In this document: positions 15,989 through 24,337 of the stretch, one piece after another
Layout: every line of letters starts with the position of its first letter
Position numbering within the stretch: the stretch's first letter is position 1
Assembly (NCBI GenBank): GCA_016713135.1
Contig: JADJPR010000010.1
Location: 1-64,000, forward strand
Origin: Rhodanobacteraceae bacterium
Lineage (GTDB): Bacteria; Pseudomonadota; Gammaproteobacteria; Xanthomonadales; SZUA-5
Direction of reading: 5' to 3'
Length of the DNA stretch: 64,000 nt
Made by a program: the position numbers and the translations under genes
The notes under the pieces: model-generated
What the model saw: only the letters and a program-made list of their open reading frames with translations
The model's database searches: none
Told to the model about the DNA's origin: nothing

Positions 15989-17959
15989 TCAATCGAAACC
16001 GTCGCCGAATAGCGGCGACTGTTCCCAGCGCGATTGGATCTCGCCGATCGGGCGCCCGGCCAAATGGTCCAGGCCGAGCGCGCGGCGCTCGCGCGCCAGC
16101 GCTTCGTGCAGGTCGCCACTGGCGTGCGCCTGCAAGCGTCCGAGTGCCTCGCTGAGCGACTCCTGCATCGCCTCGCTGACGAGCGCCTGGCCATCGCCGT
16201 CCAGCCAGTTGTCGATGGCCGGCATCCACGCGTCCTTGAGCGCCCAGAGCTGCGGCACGAACTGCGGATCGGCAATGCTGGCGGCGTACAGATCGGGCCC
16301 GAGTCGGGTGTACAGGCTGGCGTAGTACTGACCTGCGGCCGAGCCTGCCAGGCGCTCGTCGCGTACGCGGCGCAAGCGGTCCAGTTCCGTGCTGCCCTCC
16401 GGGCTGGCGCTTTCATTCGCTTCCCCCAACAAGATGGCCATCATCTGGAACAGTCTTTCGAGGAAGCAGAACTCCGGCGGCGGCTTGATGCCGACGACCG
16501 TCACCGTCATCCTGCTGTTGGACCCGATCATGCCGGCGCCCGCCGGCGCGACCTCAGTCAGGTCCAGGGTCCAGCGTGTGCCGGGCGCCGCATTGACGGG
16601 CGCGTCCGCCGCCAGCGTGCGCAGCCCGGCGCCCAGATCCTCGGACCAGGCGACCGGTGGGCCGGAAATGGTGCTCGCGACCAGATGGACGCTGGTCTGG
16701 ACCGTGCTGAAGGGCTGGAACACGAGGTGGCCCGCCACGTTCGGCGCCGGGTACAGGCCGTAGGGAGACACGAACTCGACCACCGGAACCACGCTGCCGG
16801 CTGGCTGCGCCTGCCACAGGGTCGTCGTTTGCAGCGGATGTGCCAGGGCCAGCGTGGGGGTCGCTCCGAGCGACAGGCGGTCGGCCGACCAGGCGCTTTC
16901 GAGCGTCTGCAGCGCGCCTTCAAAGCCATCGCCGATGCGGCGGTACACCGGCGAGCCGCGCTGCGCGGGCGTCGGGGCGTTCTCGTTGGGGCGCGCAGCG
17001 ACCAGGTCCTGGTCGCCGTCGCCGTCGGCGTCGATCAGGGCGAAGTCGCGGGTGATGCCGATGGTGCTGCTCGCCAGCGGCAGCCCGAAGAAGCCGCTGG
17101 GAGTCGCGCTGACCCAGGTGTCGCCGCTGGCGGTGGCGAGTGCCACCCGATAGGAGGCGCTCCCCGATCCGGGCTGCAGCAGGGCGGCATGCACCAGGCC
17201 GCTACCGCAGGGCTCGGTCGGGGCGAGCACATAGGGCGCGCCCGGGATCGCACCCAGATGGCGCCACAGACGGCAGCCCTCGCCATAGACCAGCAGGTCC
17301 GGATAGCCGTTGGCATCGACGTCCGCCACGCTCGCCCCCACCGCGCCGGGGTGCGCCAGCGTCTGCTGCAGCGCCAGCACAGGCGGCGTCTGGTGCAGAC
17401 GATTGTCGAACAGCAGCGGGTCGCGGCCGGTCCCGCGCACCAGCAGCAGGGCCGGCGGTGTCGCAGGGTTTGCGTCGGTATCCACCGCGACCACGCGCAT
17501 CGCCAGATCGTAGGCCAGCGTCAGCGGGAGTCGATTCAGCTGGCCGCGCGGACCACCCTGCGCGCCACCCTGGTTGATCCAGATGGCCAGCGCGTCGTCG
17601 CCCGAGTCCTGCACCACCGCGAGGTCCGGGTCCCCATCGCCATCCAGGTCCTGCACCAGCAGGTCCTGCGGCGCGACCACCGGGTACGCGCCGGCATCGC
17701 GAAAGCGCAATGGGCTGCCGGCCACCTGATGCTGGACCAGCAACTTTTCCTGGGTGTGCGTGTCGGGAAAGGCCACGAAGCTGATCCCGGCCAGGTCGAC
17801 CAGGCCGTCGCCGTCGAAGTCCGCCGTCCCCACCCGCGCCACCGGGTATCCGCGCATCGCATCGACCGCGACCGGGCGCAGCAACTGGGTTTGCGCCCTG
17901 ACCGGATTCGACGCCAGCGACGTACACGCCAGCACCAGCAAGACTGCCCCTGCTCGCAT
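15989..17959 (-). CDS. secreted FG-GAP/VCBS-repeat protein with C-terminal FGDGFD motif
   Basis: The 656-residue protein has a signal peptide (MRAGAVLLVLACTSLASNPV then RAQ) and FG-GAP calcium-binding repeats with DxDGDGxxDL cores: TADFDGDGLVDLAG, VQDLDGDGDPDLAV, VADVDANGYPDLLV, LIDADGDGDQDLVA. These predict an extracellular beta-propeller. A C-terminal helical region follows, and the last residues are PLFGDGFD. Two other exported proteins here end in a similar motif. Function is unknown; integrin-like adhesion or display is typical of the fold. Its promoter side faces the SDR gene. Confidence 0.82.
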   Translation of the reverse strand: MRAGAVLLVLACTSLASNPVRAQTQLLRPVAVDAMRGYPVARVGTADFDGDGLVDLAGISFVAFPDTHTQEKLLVQHQVAGSPLRFRDAGAYPVVAPQDLLVQDLDGDGDPDLAVVQDSGDDALAIWINQGGAQGGPRGQLNRLPLTLAYDLAMRVVAVDTDANPATPPALLLVRGTGRDPLLFDNRLHQTPPVLALQQTLAHPGAVGASVADVDANGYPDLLVYGEGCRLWRHLGAIPGAPYVLAPTEPCGSGLVHAALLQPGSGSASYRVALATASGDTWVSATPSGFFGLPLASSTIGITRDFALIDADGDGDQDLVAARPNENAPTPAQRGSPVYRRIGDGFEGALQTLESAWSADRLSLGATPTLALAHPLQTTTLWQAQPAGSVVPVVEFVSPYGLYPAPNVAGHLVFQPFSTVQTSVHLVASTISGPPVAWSEDLGAGLRTLAADAPVNAAPGTRWTLDLTEVAPAGAGMIGSNSRMTVTVVGIKPPPEFCFLERLFQMMAILLGEANESASPEGSTELDRLRRVRDERLAGSAAGQYYASLYTRLGPDLYAASIADPQFVPQLWALKDAWMPAIDNWLDGDGQALVSEAMQESLSEALGRLQAHASGDLHEALARERRALGLDHLAGRPIGEIQSRWEQSPLFGDGFD

Positions 17960-18181
17960 GGACCAGTTCCCTCATTCGACCCGGATCGGGCCAGGTTCAG
18001 GGTGCACCTCCGTGGTAACCGGCCGAGAGGGCAGGACGTGGGCTTGACAGACGAGTTCGGAGGTGTCTTTGCTGCCGACACGCTCAGGCCGGTTTTCAGC
18101 CGCCTCGATCGCCCCGGGCCGTTGCGCTGCGCACACATGCAGCTGGCTAATCTGGCCGGACCTTCCGCAACACACCGCCCG

Positions 18182-19126
18182 ATGCTGCGAGCACTCGCCA
18201 GCCTGTTCGTCTACACGCGCTTCTACACGCGTTTCAGTCGCGTCGGTTTGCGCCAGCGCCAGCGGGCCTGGCCAGCGTACCCCGAGCAGCTGGACGGCCA
18301 GACCTGGCTGGTGACCGGCGCCAGCGGTGGCATCGGCGCGGCGATTGCGCGCCTCGCGCATGCACGCGGTGCGCGCGTGCTGGCGGCGGCGCGCAGCCGC
18401 GAGAAGCTGATGCAACTGCAGGGTGCGGGCGACACCGGGCGACTGCAACTGCTGCCGGCGGACTTCGCGAGCATCGGCGACACCCGTCGCCTGGTCCAGG
18501 AACTGCGTGCGCGCGGCGAGCGCATCGATGTGCTGGTCAACAACGTGGGTGTGCTGCAGGACCGCTTCGAGCGCACGCCCGAAGGCCTGGAAAGCTCATT
18601 CGCGACCAATCTGCTCAGCCACTTCGTCCTCACCGAGGGCCTGCGCGCGGCCGGGTTGTTTGCCCGGGATGCTGCGGTCATCAACATGAGTTCGGGCGGC
18701 ATGTACGGTGCGCCGCTGCGGCTGTCCGAGATGAATGCGCCGAGCGCCGCCGAACACGACGGCATGGCCGCCTACGCGATGCACAAGCGCGCCCAGGTGG
18801 AGCTGACGCGTGCGTGGAACCAGCGCTGGGAGGGCCAGCCGCGGGTCTATGTCATGCACCCCGGCTGGGTCGACACCGCGGGCGTGCAGACCGCGCTGCC
18901 CTGGTTTCGCGCCACCCTGAAGCGCTCGCTGCGCAATGCGGAGGAGGGCGCCGACACCGCGCTCTGGCTGGGCAGCAGGCGGCCGCCGCTGGCGGAAGAC
19001 GGTGGCATCTGGCTGGACCGCGTGCGCGATCCGGAGCATGCCTTCGCACTGACCCGCAAGACGGCGGCGACGGCCGCCCAGCTGCACGAATTCCTCGCGG
19101 CACAGGCCGCCTCGATCACCCGCTGA
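18182..19126 (+). CDS. short-chain dehydrogenase/reductase
   Basis: The 314-residue NAD(P)-dependent SDR has the cofactor motif TGASGGIG (about residue 46), NNVG in place of NNAG, an active-site Ser in INMSSGGMYG, and YxxxK as YAMHK. The N-terminal 40 residues (SLFVYTRFYTRFSRVGLRQR) are the extension seen in retinol dehydrogenase-like and DHRS12-like SDRs. Start ATG 18182 lacks a strong ribosome-binding site. The lipocalin gene follows 11 bases later, pointing to a lipid-related substrate. Confidence 0.88.
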   Translation: MLRALASLFVYTRFYTRFSRVGLRQRQRAWPAYPEQLDGQTWLVTGASGGIGAAIARLAHARGARVLAAARSREKLMQLQGAGDTGRLQLLPADFASIGDTRRLVQELRARGERIDVLVNNVGVLQDRFERTPEGLESSFATNLLSHFVLTEGLRAAGLFARDAAVINMSSGGMYGAPLRLSEMNAPSAAEHDGMAAYAMHKRAQVELTRAWNQRWEGQPRVYVMHPGWVDTAGVQTALPWFRATLKRSLRNAEEGADTALWLGSRRPPLAEDGGIWLDRVRDPEHAFALTRKTAATAAQLHEFLAAQAASITR

Positions 19127-19137
19127 AGGACACCCCG

Positions 19138-19674
19138 ATGACTTCCCGCCTGCTCGCCCTGGCCGTGTTGCTCGCACTCGCCGCCTGCGCCGGCCCCGCT
19201 GCGCGCCAGCGCGCCCCGCTGGAAGCTGCGCCATCGGTGGATTTGCCGCGCTTCATGGGCACCTGGCATGTGATCGCGCACGTGCCCTACTTCTTCGAGA
19301 AGGGCAAGGTCGCCACCCGCGACGAATACCGCCTGCGCCCGGATGGCCGGATCGACAACGACTTCGTCTTCAAGCAGCGCTTCGGCGAGGAAGACCGGCG
19401 CTGGCGCGGCATCTCCACCGTGGTGCCGGGCAGCGGCGGCGCGCGCTGGAAGGTCCAGTTCGTGTGGCCCTTCTCGACCGAACTCGTAGTGCTGCACGTC
19501 GATGCCGACTACCAGGGCGCCGCGCTCGCCACGCCGGACCGCAAACTCGCGTGGGTGTTCGGCCGCGAGCCGACGATGGACCCGGCGCGCTACGATGCGC
19601 TGGTCGCCAGGCTGGCGCAGCAGGGCGTCGACAGCACGCAGCTGCGGCTGGTGCCGCAGCTGCCGCCGCCCTGA
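19138..19674 (+). CDS. lipocalin family lipoprotein (Blc-like)
   Basis: The 178-residue protein has a lipobox (LALAAC, Cys near residue 19), the lipocalin first-strand motif GTWHVIAHVPYFFEKG, and a later strand LAWVFGREPTMDPARYDALV. Bacterial lipocalins bind lysophospholipids or hydrophobic ligands at the outer membrane. GAAGGA lies seven bases upstream of ATG 19138. It pairs with the SDR upstream in one operon. Confidence 0.9.
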   Translation: MTSRLLALAVLLALAACAGPAARQRAPLEAAPSVDLPRFMGTWHVIAHVPYFFEKGKVATRDEYRLRPDGRIDNDFVFKQRFGEEDRRWRGISTVVPGSGGARWKVQFVWPFSTELVVLHVDADYQGAALATPDRKLAWVFGREPTMDPARYDALVARLAQQGVDSTQLRLVPQLPPP

Positions 19675-19675
19675 G

Positions 19676-19807
19676 TGAGCCGGTTCAACGCGGAGACGCA
19701 GAGGACGCGGAGAGCAGCGAACAGGCGCATCGGCTTCCGGGGCATTGGCGCAGGCGCCGCGCCGGCCTATCGCAGCTGCCAGCAAGGCAGTCGGCGCCGA
19801 TTGAACC
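19676..19807. repeat. degenerate inverted repeat (GGTTCAACGCGGAGACGC)
   Basis: The left end CGGTTCAACGCGGAGACGCA (19680-19699) carries the same GGAGACGCAGAGGACGCGGAG units as the repeat at 4981. The right end CCGATTGAACCG (19798-19809) is a short complement of GGTTCAA. The centre is GC-rich and self-complementary. It separates the convergent lipocalin and homospermidine synthase genes. Confidence 0.45.
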
Positions 19808-19810
19808 GCT

Positions 19811-21292
19811 TCAGCCCTCGACACCCGCCAGCTCCGCGCTGCCGGCAAGCAGGCGGTCGCTGAGCCTGCGCGCGGGGATTCCGGCGCCCGCTGCCGTCAG
19901 GTAGCGGTTCTCGCACTCGTAGGTGGGGTAGGGTGGGGTCAGGCTGGCGCTGGCGCTTTCGTCGCGCGACACCACCCGGCGGACGCCGCCGGGCGTGGCG
20001 AAGGCCTCGAAGTTGCGGATGACCACCTCGTTGCAGGCGGTGTCGAAATCCTCCGGGAAGCCGGCGCCCTGGTCGGGGAATTCGCGGATGAACAGGATCG
20101 CCGACAGGATTCCGCAGGACACGTACCAGGCGGTCGCGTTGGTGAAGGCGAGCAGCGCGGGGTCGAGTTCCGCCTGGGTGCAGTCGAAGCCGGTCGACCA
20201 GGCGCGGCCATCGCGGCGGACGATCAGGGTGCCGACCAGATCGCTGCCGTGGCCGGGATCGGCCTCCTGCGAGACGCAGGTCGACACATAGGGCACGCCG
20301 AGCGGGATGCGGATGCGGCTGACCTCGCCGATCGGGCTGCACTCGTAGATGAACTGGACTTCCGGATGGCGCCCGTGGCGGCGCACCAGGTAATCGGCGA
20401 TGGTGTAGGTCTCCTCGTGCGCGACCACCCGGCCGTGCACGATGTGATCGGCCAGGCGCAGGTCGCGAGCCATCGCCCGCGGGTAGCACTCGTTGCGCAC
20501 CGCGGTCATGCCGGCGGTGGCGCTGCGGCCCTCGGCCTGCGGCGGATAATCCACGTGGGCCACCGATTCCAGGTGGAACTCGAGCACGTTCCAGGTGTTG
20601 TAGAACACCTCCGGCGCGGGCACGAAGCCAGGCCGGAACACCAGGGTGTCCTTCTCGTAGACGTAGACGCCGGCGAGGTCGGCGGCCAGCGCCGCCTCGC
20701 TGCAGCCCCAGGCGCGCGCCGCGTCGGCGAGCGCCTTCTTGAAGTAGTGGTTGACCATGCCGATGTTCGCGCCATTGCCGACCAGGCAGGTCGGCTGGCC
20801 GGGCAGCACCGGCTGGTCGCGGACCACCTCGACCACCGGCTCGACGAACTGGCGCAGGATCCCGTGCAGCCGGCGGTAGTGATCGGTCTTCTGCTGCGTC
20901 TGTTCCTTCCACAGATCGCAGACGGTGTTGCTGAAGTGCCGTCCATGCGCCAGGCACCAGCGCAGCAGCTCGGCGGTGTTCACCTCCACGCAGGTCTCGA
21001 CCACGATGCTGCCCGGCGCCGTGAGGCGCTGCAGCACCTGCGTGTAGTTGTCGGCGTGCACCCGCAGCTGCTCGAAACGCCACTGGTTGGCGGCATTCGG
21101 GAAGTCCCGCGCGAGCCGCTGGCGGCCATCGGCGATCACCGCCTCGCTGAGGTCGACGATGGTGCCGCGCACGCCGCGGAAATGGCGCTGCAGGCCGGCG
21201 AGCACGCCCTTGCCGACGACCCCGAAGCCGATGATCAGGATCGAGAGCGGGCGCGCGTTGGACTGTTCCAGGGCGGTCTCGAAGGGATTCAT
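19811..21292 (-). CDS. homospermidine synthase-like protein (saccharopine dehydrogenase fold)
   Basis: Homospermidine synthase joins two aminobutyl units from putrescine (or spermidine) through NAD-dependent oxidation. The 493-residue product fits the family in length. It shows the Rossmann motif LIIGFGVVGKGVLAGLQRHF, then NTVCDLWKEQ, the core NGANIGMVNHYFKKAL (family form HGANPGMVSHF), a TYTIADYL segment and a C-terminal ATAWYVSCGILSAILF stretch. The His of HGANPGM is Asn here, so substrate choice may differ. It begins 44 bases after the duplicated spermidine synthase gene on the same strand, and both oppose bpsA. ATG 21292 gives the full Rossmann fold. Confidence 0.82.
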   Translation of the reverse strand: MNPFETALEQSNARPLSILIIGFGVVGKGVLAGLQRHFRGVRGTIVDLSEAVIADGRQRLARDFPNAANQWRFEQLRVHADNYTQVLQRLTAPGSIVVETCVEVNTAELLRWCLAHGRHFSNTVCDLWKEQTQQKTDHYRRLHGILRQFVEPVVEVVRDQPVLPGQPTCLVGNGANIGMVNHYFKKALADAARAWGCSEAALAADLAGVYVYEKDTLVFRPGFVPAPEVFYNTWNVLEFHLESVAHVDYPPQAEGRSATAGMTAVRNECYPRAMARDLRLADHIVHGRVVAHEETYTIADYLVRRHGRHPEVQFIYECSPIGEVSRIRIPLGVPYVSTCVSQEADPGHGSDLVGTLIVRRDGRAWSTGFDCTQAELDPALLAFTNATAWYVSCGILSAILFIREFPDQGAGFPEDFDTACNEVVIRNFEAFATPGGVRRVVSRDESASASLTPPYPTYECENRYLTAAGAGIPARRLSDRLLAGSAELAGVEG

Positions 21293-21336
21293 GCCGGGTG
21301 TCCTGTCGGGAGTGGATGGGCCAGCGGCGCCGGCAC

Positions 21337-23004
21337 TCACAGCTGCGCCAGGGTCTGCGCCCACCAGGGTGGCAGGGCGAAGGCCGCGCGGTGGACCTCG
21401 GGGTTGTAGAAGCGCGCCTCCAGCTCGCGCCGCGGCTCGCGCACGGAGGCGCCGTGGCGGGAGTAGACGAAGAAGGTGAACAGGCCGCCGGGATAGGTCG
21501 GCACGCGCGAGATGTAGGCCTCGATGGCGCCGAAGGTGGCGCGCACGCGGCGCAGATCGGTCAGCGCCGCGCAGTTCACGTCGCGCGACATGCTCGCGCC
21601 GTGCGCGCCATTGGCCACGATGTCGGAGTCCACACAGACGCCGTGCTCGCCGAGGCAGGCCTTCAGGTGAGCGTAGAAGGTGTCGGTGAACAGGCTCTGC
21701 GAGGGCTCGGTGGAATCGGTCGCGTCGATGATGACCACGTCGAACTGCTCGCCGCGCGCGGCGGCCTGCGCGATGTAGTCGGCGGCGTCCATCACCTTGA
21801 GGTCCAGGCGCGGATCGTCCGGCCGGCCGAGCGCGAACAGGTCCTCGCAGATCGCCAGCACGCGCGCATCGATCTCGACCATCACCAGCTGCTCGATGCC
21901 CGGGTGGCGCAGCACCTCGCGCGCCGCGCCCCAGTCGCCGCCGCCGATGATCAGCACCCGCCGCGGGGGCCTGGCCACGCCGGCCAGCGCCACGTGCACC
22001 ACCATCTCGTGGTAGATCGCCTCGTCGGCGTCGGTGCCCTGCACGGTGCCGTCGAGCGAGAACACCCGGCCGAGTTGCGGATGGTCGTGGATCTCGATCA
22101 GCTGGAACGGGCTGCGTTCCTCGTGCACCGGATGCAGCGCCAGCGCCTGGGTGGTGCCGAGTTCCACCGTGGCCTCGTGCCACCAGTGGCGCGGATCGCC
22201 CTCGGGTGCGGTTTCCTCGACCAGGTCCAGCGGCCCGCGCCACCAGGTGGGCAGGGCGAAGGCCGCGCGATGCACCGCCGGGTCGTAGTGGCGCCCGTGG
22301 CAGGCTGCATGCGGCGCGCTGCAGGAGCCGCCATCGGCGCGGTGCAGGTGCAGGATCACGAAGCAGCCGGGCGACAGCGCAGTCGGCACCACCGCGCGCT
22401 CGGCGGGCCCGAGAGCCTGCGCCGCGGCGAACTTCGGCCCGGGGTACAGCCCCGAGCGCTCGCGTCCGAGCGCGGTGCGCGCCGCGACGCAGCACACGCC
22501 GTCGGCTGCCAGCAGGCCCGCCAGGTCCGCGTCGGGCGCCGGATCGTCGGCGAGCAGATCGGCCACGATCACCTGGAAGCGTCCTTCCGGCGCCGCGGTG
22601 ACCACCCGCACGCGCGGATCGGCGAACACCGTGCCGCCCGGCAGGTGGCGCTGCGCCAGCGTCACCGCCTCCGGGTGCGCCACCCACACCACCACCTCGC
22701 GGACGAAGGCGTGGCGCAGGGCCTCGACCGCCAGCCCGCCGTCCTCGCCGCCGAGCACCAGCACGCGCGCGCCGGCCGGCCACGGGCCACCGCCGCACAG
22801 CGGCAGGTGCGCCGCGAGTTCCGCGTAGGCGCGGTCGCTCTCGACGCTGCGCAGCGCCCCGGCGACCGCGAGCATGCGCCCGTGGTGATCGTGGTCGAAG
22901 GCCTGCGCCGTGCCCAGCGACTCGCGCGGGCGGACCTCGAAAGCATTGCGGTGGCTGGGGCCGGGCCAGCGGTCGTGCCACCAGCCATTGAGTTCGGTGT
23001 GCAT
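21337..23004 (-). CDS. speE: tandem-duplicated spermidine synthase (two SpeE-like halves)
   Basis: The 555-residue protein is about twice the usual SpeE length. The C-half (about residues 275-555) is a full aminopropyltransferase: WHEATVELGTTQAL, DEAIYHEMVVHVAL, IIGGGDWGAAREVL (usual GGGDGG), MVEIDARV, and the catalytic VVIIDATDSTEPSQSLF. The N-half (about 7-270) repeats the plan in degenerate form: VLGGEDGGLAVEAL, VIVADLLADDPAP. Each half ends with the same segment, HYDPAVHRAAFALPTWW versus FYNPEVHRAAFALPPWW, direct evidence of internal duplication. One active and one structural or regulatory half is the likely arrangement. It is divergent from bpsA across a 265-bp region. Confidence 0.88.
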   Translation of the reverse strand: MHTELNGWWHDRWPGPSHRNAFEVRPRESLGTAQAFDHDHHGRMLAVAGALRSVESDRAYAELAAHLPLCGGGPWPAGARVLVLGGEDGGLAVEALRHAFVREVVVWVAHPEAVTLAQRHLPGGTVFADPRVRVVTAAPEGRFQVIVADLLADDPAPDADLAGLLAADGVCCVAARTALGRERSGLYPGPKFAAAQALGPAERAVVPTALSPGCFVILHLHRADGGSCSAPHAACHGRHYDPAVHRAAFALPTWWRGPLDLVEETAPEGDPRHWWHEATVELGTTQALALHPVHEERSPFQLIEIHDHPQLGRVFSLDGTVQGTDADEAIYHEMVVHVALAGVARPPRRVLIIGGGDWGAAREVLRHPGIEQLVMVEIDARVLAICEDLFALGRPDDPRLDLKVMDAADYIAQAAARGEQFDVVIIDATDSTEPSQSLFTDTFYAHLKACLGEHGVCVDSDIVANGAHGASMSRDVNCAALTDLRRVRATFGAIEAYISRVPTYPGGLFTFFVYSRHGASVREPRRELEARFYNPEVHRAAFALPPWWAQTLAQL

Positions 23005-23078
23005 GCAATGCCTCCGTCTGCGCCGCGTGGGGTCGTCGGCAACGCTAGGGGGCGCTTCGTCCGGGCGGTATCGTCCAG

Positions 23079-23182
23079 GTTGCGTACAACTGTAATGGAG
23101 GTTGTATCTGGCGGATTTGCAAAGACTATTCCGCTGCTTGGCAACCACCGTGATAGCGCCGGGCAACCTCCGTGATACTGCC
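23079..23182. promoter_or_regulatory. divergent control region with repeated CAACC[AT]CCGTGATA motif
   Basis: Between the duplicated speE (start 23004) and bpsA (start 23270), GGCAACCACCGTGATAGCGC (from 23140) and GGCAACCTCCGTGATACTGC (from 23162) are direct repeats exactly 22 bases apart, about two helical turns. A reverse-oriented copy, ATGGAGGTTG, lies at 23095-23104, and a GTTG-CGTA-CAAC dyad at 23079-23090. Same-face spacing between divergent polyamine genes suggests an operator for a repressor or activator. The regulator is not encoded adjacent. Confidence 0.55.
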
Positions 23183-23269
23183 CACAAGCCGTTTGGCGCT
23201 CTGATGCCGGGGCCGTGGACAGCGCCTTCCGGTCGCGTCCGCCCACGCCTTCCATCCCAGGAGCACGCC

Positions 23270-24337
23270 ATGCCGATTCCGCCCAGCATCCCCATCGATC
23301 CGCGCCGCCTCGGCCGCAGCGAGCGCCAGATGGTGTTCGCGCTGGCCAGCCGCGGGCCGCTCGGCTGGGGTGCGCTGCTGGATGCACAGGACGCCTGCAT
23401 CCCCGAGTTCGTCGCCGCGCTGGAGCGCTTGCGCGCCTGCGGTCTGGTGAGCGTGGCCGGCGGCGAAGTGCGCCTGGTGCAGCCGGTCGCCGCGCCGGCG
23501 CCGGTGGCATGCGCCTGCCGCGCCTGCGACAGCCGCGGCTATGTGGCTGCTTCGGACCTGCCGGCGCTGGGCGAGCTGCAGGCGGCGCTCGAAGGTCGCC
23601 CCGAACCCAATTTCGCCTTCGACCAGGGCGCGATCCCGGCCGAGGAATCGCTGCTGCGGGTCGCGGCGATGCAGGACCGCGGCGACCTCTGGGGCCAGTC
23701 GGTGCTGTTCGTCGGCGACTTCGACCTGACCAGCGTGGCGCTGGCGCTGTCCCGCCAGGCGGCGCGCATCGTGGTGCTCGACATCGACCCGCGGGTGGTC
23801 GACTTCGTCAACCAGGTCGGCCAGCGCTACGGCCTGCCGCTGTCCGGGCGCGGCTTCGACGTGCGCCAGGCGCTGCCGGATGACCTGCGCCGCAGCTTCG
23901 ATGTGTTCGTCTGCGATCCGGTCGAGACCCTGCCGGGGATCCGGCTGTACCTGTCGCGCGGGGCGGCCGCGCTGCGCGGCGAGGCCGCTGCGGTGTGGCT
24001 GGGGCTGACCACGGTGGAGGCCTCGCGCCGCAAGTGGTTCGACATCCAGCAGGTGCTGGCGCAGATGGGCTTCGCCCTCACCGACATCCGCCGCCGCTTC
24101 AGCGGCTACCCGGACCACGACGCGCCGCTGGAAGTGGCTGGCCTGCAATGGCCGGTGTTGAGCGAACTGGGTGCCGGCGGGGCGCATCACCGCTGGTACA
24201 CCGCGTCCTTCCTGCGCGCAGAAGCCATCCGGATGCCCGAGCCGGCGGTGGAGGGGAGCGTCGAGATGGGCGAGGAGCTGTACCTGGACGACGAGGCCTG
24301 GGCCACGCCGCGCGCCGTGGTGCCTGCGCTGCCGTGA
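23270..24337 (+). CDS. bpsA: N4-bis(aminopropyl)spermidine synthase-like branched-chain polyamine synthase (BpsA/DUF43 family)
   Basis: BpsA transfers aminopropyl groups from decarboxylated S-adenosylmethionine to the secondary amine of spermidine, giving branched polyamines known mainly from thermophiles. The 355-residue product matches family length. It has an N-terminal winged-helix region (about residues 15-70), a Cys cluster CACRACDSRGY, and the core FDQGAIPAEESLLRVAAMQD. LFVGDFDLTSVALAL follows (family GDDD; here GDFD, keeping the last Asp). Then come IVVLDIDPRVVDFV and CDPVETLPGIRLYLSRG. AGGAG at 23259-23263 fixes the start. The next gene overlaps its stop (GTGA). Confidence 0.85.
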   Translation: MPIPPSIPIDPRRLGRSERQMVFALASRGPLGWGALLDAQDACIPEFVAALERLRACGLVSVAGGEVRLVQPVAAPAPVACACRACDSRGYVAASDLPALGELQAALEGRPEPNFAFDQGAIPAEESLLRVAAMQDRGDLWGQSVLFVGDFDLTSVALALSRQAARIVVLDIDPRVVDFVNQVGQRYGLPLSGRGFDVRQALPDDLRRSFDVFVCDPVETLPGIRLYLSRGAAALRGEAAAVWLGLTTVEASRRKWFDIQQVLAQMGFALTDIRRRFSGYPDHDAPLEVAGLQWPVLSELGAGGAHHRWYTASFLRAEAIRMPEPAVEGSVEMGEELYLDDEAWATPRAVVPALP

